NCBI RefSeq assembly: GCF_019263585.2
Contig: NZ_JADQDF010000001.1
Coordinates: forward strand, 4,412,501-4,476,500
Origin: Pseudonocardia oceani
GTDB lineage: Bacteria > Actinomycetota > Actinomycetes > Mycobacteriales > Pseudonocardiaceae
Length of the DNA: 64,000 nucleotides
Reading direction: 5' to 3'
The translations under genes and the position numbers were made by a program. This document shows, one piece after another, positions 61,993 to 64,000 of this stretch. The number at the start of each line of letters is the position of its first letter. Within the stretch, counting starts at the first letter, position 1. The notes beneath the pieces were generated by a model. That model searched no databases. It was not told the origin of the DNA and was given only the letters and a program-made list of their open reading frames with translations.

Positions 61993-62628
61993 TCAGCGCA
62001 GCAGCCCGCGGTCGCGGGCGAGCAGGGCGGCCTGCACGCGGTCGGCGACGCCGAGCACCCCGAGCAGGATCGCGACCCGGTTGCGCACCGTCTTCTCCGC
62101 GACGCCGAGCTCGCGGGCGAGCTGGCCGTTGGTGCGGCCCTGCGCGAGCAGCGTGAGCAGGCGGAGGTCGCCGGGGGAGAGGCGGTCGAGCGGGGCGGGC
62201 AGCGCGGCGGGGCGCTGCGTCCCGAGCGCGGCCGGGGCGACCTCCGGGCCGAGTACCAGCCCGCCGTCGAGCACGGTGCGGGCGGCCCGCACGACCACGT
62301 CGGGCGGGTTGTCCTTGAGCACGTAGCCGGTGGCGCCGGCGGCCAGGCACGCGCGCACGGCCTGCTCGTCGCGGGTCATGGTCAGCACCAGCACGGGGCA
62401 GCCGGGGGAGCGGCGCAGGCGCGCGACCAGGTCGACGCCGCTGCCGTCGGGCAGCCCCAGGTCGACCACGGCGACGTCGACGCCCTCGGCCGCGCCGGTC
62501 AGCGCGCCCTCGCGCACCGATCCGGCCTCGACGACCCGCCCCACCCAGTCCTCGAGCCCGAGCAGGGTGCTCAGCCCGCGGCGCACCAGCGGGTGGTCGT
62601 CGACCACGAGCACCGTGACCGGCTCCAT
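61993..62628 (-). CDS. NarL/LuxR-family response regulator
   Basis: A 211-residue response regulator. The receiver domain has D10-D11 (VVDDHPLVRRGLS), the phosphorylated D56 (VAVVDLGLPDGSG), and the Lys in YVLKDNPPD. The C-terminal LuxR HTH is LSPGDLRLLTLLAQGRTNGQLARELGVAEKTVRNRVAILLGVLGV. Together with the HisKA_3 kinase it forms a two-component system of unknown signal. ATG 62628 has TAGGCT eight bases upstream. Confidence 0.93.
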   Translation of the reverse strand: MEPVTVLVVDDHPLVRRGLSTLLGLEDWVGRVVEAGSVREGALTGAAEGVDVAVVDLGLPDGSGVDLVARLRRSPGCPVLVLTMTRDEQAVRACLAAGATGYVLKDNPPDVVVRAARTVLDGGLVLGPEVAPAALGTQRPAALPAPLDRLSPGDLRLLTLLAQGRTNGQLARELGVAEKTVRNRVAILLGVLGVADRVQAALLARDRGLLR

Positions 62629-62758
62629 GGCGCGGGAGCCTAGCCCGCGGCGCCGGGCGGACGTCCCGGTCGCGGCGGGACCCACGGCCTCCTCGCGGGA
62701 CCGCCCGGAGCCGAGCGTCACGGGTGACCCCAGCAGGACCGCCGGAAGGGCCCCCGTG

Positions 62759-63337
62759 ATGCAGACGACCACGATCGAGCAGGACACCGAGCAGGACACC
62801 ACCGACCTGGTGCGCGCCGCCGCCGCGGGCGTCCCCGGCGCCTGGGACGAGCTCGTGCGCCGCTACACCCCGCTGCTGCGCTCGCGCACCCGCGGCTTCC
62901 GGCTGCAGGAGGCCGACGCGCTCGACGTCGCCCAGGCCACCTGGCTGCGCCTGGCCGAGAACCTGCACCGCATCCACACCCCCGAGCACCTGGCCGGCTG
63001 GCTGGCCACGGTCGTGAGCCGCGAGTGCATCCGGCTGCTGCGCCACGGCTCGCGCACGATCCCGGCCGACGAGCCGCTCGCGACCGCGGCGGACCCGCGG
63101 CCCGGGCCCGAGGACGTCGTCGTCGACGCCGACACGTGCGCGGCCCTGCGCACCGCGCTCGACGCCCTGCCGGCCCGGCGGCGCGCGCTGGTGGCGGCCC
63201 TGTTCCTCGACGACCGCCGCCCCTACGTCGAGATCGCGCGCGACCTGGGCATGGCCGTGGGCAGCCTCGGGCCGACCCGCGCGCGCACCCTGACCGAGCT
63301 GCGACGGCTGCTGGACGGCGCCGGAGTCGTCGCCTGA
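62759..63337 (+). CDS. RNA polymerase sigma factor, ECF-like
   Basis: A 192-residue sigma-70 family protein. Region 2 is DLVRAAAAGVPGAWDELVRRYTPLLRSRTRGFRLQEADALDVAQATWLRLAENLHRI. After a linker, region 4 is ALDALPARRRALVAALFLDDRRPYVEIARDLGMAVGSLGPTRARTLTELRRLL. There is no anti-sigma gene beside it. ATG 62759 has GGAAGGG about 9 bases upstream; GTG 62756 is equally possible. Its target promoters are unknown. Confidence 0.88.
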   Translation: MQTTTIEQDTEQDTTDLVRAAAAGVPGAWDELVRRYTPLLRSRTRGFRLQEADALDVAQATWLRLAENLHRIHTPEHLAGWLATVVSRECIRLLRHGSRTIPADEPLATAADPRPGPEDVVVDADTCAALRTALDALPARRRALVAALFLDDRRPYVEIARDLGMAVGSLGPTRARTLTELRRLLDGAGVVA

Positions 63338-63352
63338 TTCCGCAATGCGGAA
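63338..63352. promoter_or_regulatory. Perfect 15-bp operator upstream of malate synthase G
   Basis: TTCCGCAATGCGGAA is a perfect palindrome overlapping the probable -35 region of the malate synthase promoter (TATGGT at 63364-63369 as -10). Its form resembles sites of IclR-family regulators, which often control glyoxylate and allantoin genes. No IclR gene is in the window. Confidence 0.55.
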
Positions 63353-63381
63353 AACATGATCCGTATGGTAGAAAAGCGGCC

Positions 63382-64000
63382 ATGGACCTGCGGATCGACC
63401 CGACCCTGCGCTCGTTCGTCGCCGAGGAGCTGCTGCCCGGGCTGGACCTCTCCCCGGAGCGCTTCTGGAGCGTCCTCGCCGAGCTCCAGGAGCACTTCGC
63501 GCCCCGGATCGCGACGCTGCTCGCCCGGCGCGACGAGCTCCAGTCGCAGATCGACGACTGGCACCGCGAGCACGGGGCGGGCGACGCCGCGGCCTACGCG
63601 GAGTTTCTCACCGGGATCGGCTACCTGCTGCCCGAGGCGAAGCCGTCGGTGCGGGTGAGCGGCGTCGACGCCGAGATCGCCGACGTCCCCGGCCCGCAGC
63701 TCGTCGTGCCCGCCACCGTGCCGCGCTACGCGCTCAACGCCGCCAACGCGCGCTGGGGCTCGCTCTACGACGCGCTGTACGGCACCGACGCGCTGCCGCT
63801 GGACCACGAGCTCGCGAAGGGCTACGACGAGCAGCGCGGCGCGCAGGTCATCGCCGCGGCCGACGAGCTGCTCGACGAGCTGTTCCCGCTGGCCTCGGGC
63901 AGCCACGCCGACGTCACGGAGTACGTCGTCACCGACGGCGCGCTCTCGCCCGCGCTCGCCGACCCCGCGCAGCTCGCCGGGTCCGGTGAGGGCACGGTCC
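63382..64000 (+). CDS. glcB: Malate synthase G, N-terminal part (cut by window end)
   Basis: The first 206 residues of malate synthase G, which condenses glyoxylate and acetyl-CoA to malate. They align well with E. coli GlcB: LRIDPTLRSFVAEELLPGLDLSPERFW, AYAEFLTGIGYLLPEAK, SGVDAEIADVPGPQLVVPATVPRYALNAANARWGSLYDALYGTDALP, GYDEQRGAQVIA. ATG 63382 is close to its operator and promoter. With glcDEF it would channel glycolate carbon into the TCA cycle. The catalytic C-terminal parts are beyond the window. Confidence 0.95.
   Translation, partial: MDLRIDPTLRSFVAEELLPGLDLSPERFWSVLAELQEHFAPRIATLLARRDELQSQIDDWHREHGAGDAAAYAEFLTGIGYLLPEAKPSVRVSGVDAEIADVPGPQLVVPATVPRYALNAANARWGSLYDALYGTDALPLDHELAKGYDEQRGAQVIAAADELLDELFPLASGSHADVTEYVVTDGALSPALADPAQLAGSGEGTV

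Overview
The window is a very GC-rich actinobacterial chromosome segment. It most likely comes from Pseudonocardia or a close relative in the Pseudonocardiaceae. The evidence is the actinobacterial 23S/5S rRNA sequence, frequent GTG starts, many TANNNT -10 boxes lying 6-8 bases before a start codon, and gene order. The order ssbB - ettA - NAD-glutamate dehydrogenase - thioesterase - conserved protein - alpha-glucosidase - truncated haemoglobin matches, as I recall it, the Mycobacterium tuberculosis block Rv2478c to Rv2470. Here an extra giant low-complexity protein sits between ettA and gdh.

Layout. 1-1.8 kb: 3' half of 23S rRNA, 5S rRNA and a strong terminator. 2-17 kb: the conserved block just named. 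17-21 kb: an MscS channel and a prolyl oligopeptidase in one operon, a flavin-binding PPOX protein, and a divergent MocR regulator. 22-25 kb: a YdeI-like protein, a macrodomain protein and pruA. 25-29 kb: an ion-homeostasis trio (cation/proton antiporter, DUF6394-like membrane protein, RCK-gated potassium channel). 29-32 kb: a PucR-type regulator divergent from proline dehydrogenase; with pruA this gives proline to glutamate, which Gdh converts to 2-oxoglutarate. 32-34 kb: a broken HNH gene, another PPOX protein, two tandem 2-TM mini-proteins and a Csp-type copper protein. 33.8-40 kb: an isochorismatase-like hydrolase and hydantoinase/oxoprolinase A and B behind a GntR repressor, divergent from an isocitrate-lyase/PEP-mutase family enzyme.

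40-47 kb: small membrane proteins, MarR regulator, ddl, MntR-like regulator, DUF3515, an Lrp/AsnC ligand-binding mini-protein, thiL, a degenerate ThDP enzyme and a DUF3105 lipoprotein. 47-51 kb: glycolate oxidase glcDEF. 51-57 kb: a tightly overlapped catabolic operon (DHDPS-family aldolase, OYE/dienoyl-CoA-reductase-like enzyme, MHS transporter, two SDRs) divergent from a LysR regulator. 58-63 kb: intracellular S8 peptidase, sensor kinase, unknown protein and NarL-type response regulator, then an ECF-like sigma factor. The right edge cuts malate synthase G, which with glcDEF points to glycolate and glyoxylate assimilation.

The most unusual feature is a repeat that behaves as a translational connector. 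Two related 25-26 codon mini-ORFs (13325-13405 +, 38373-38450 -) each share a 4-base stop/start overlap with both neighbouring genes and carry the Shine-Dalgarno of the downstream gene. Several palindromic elements are also scattered through the window. Two of them sit in frame inside coding sequences (MocR linker and glcE). There are also two likely pseudoenzymes: an alpha-glucosidase with the acid/base Glu changed to Gln, and a ThDP enzyme without its metal-binding motif.
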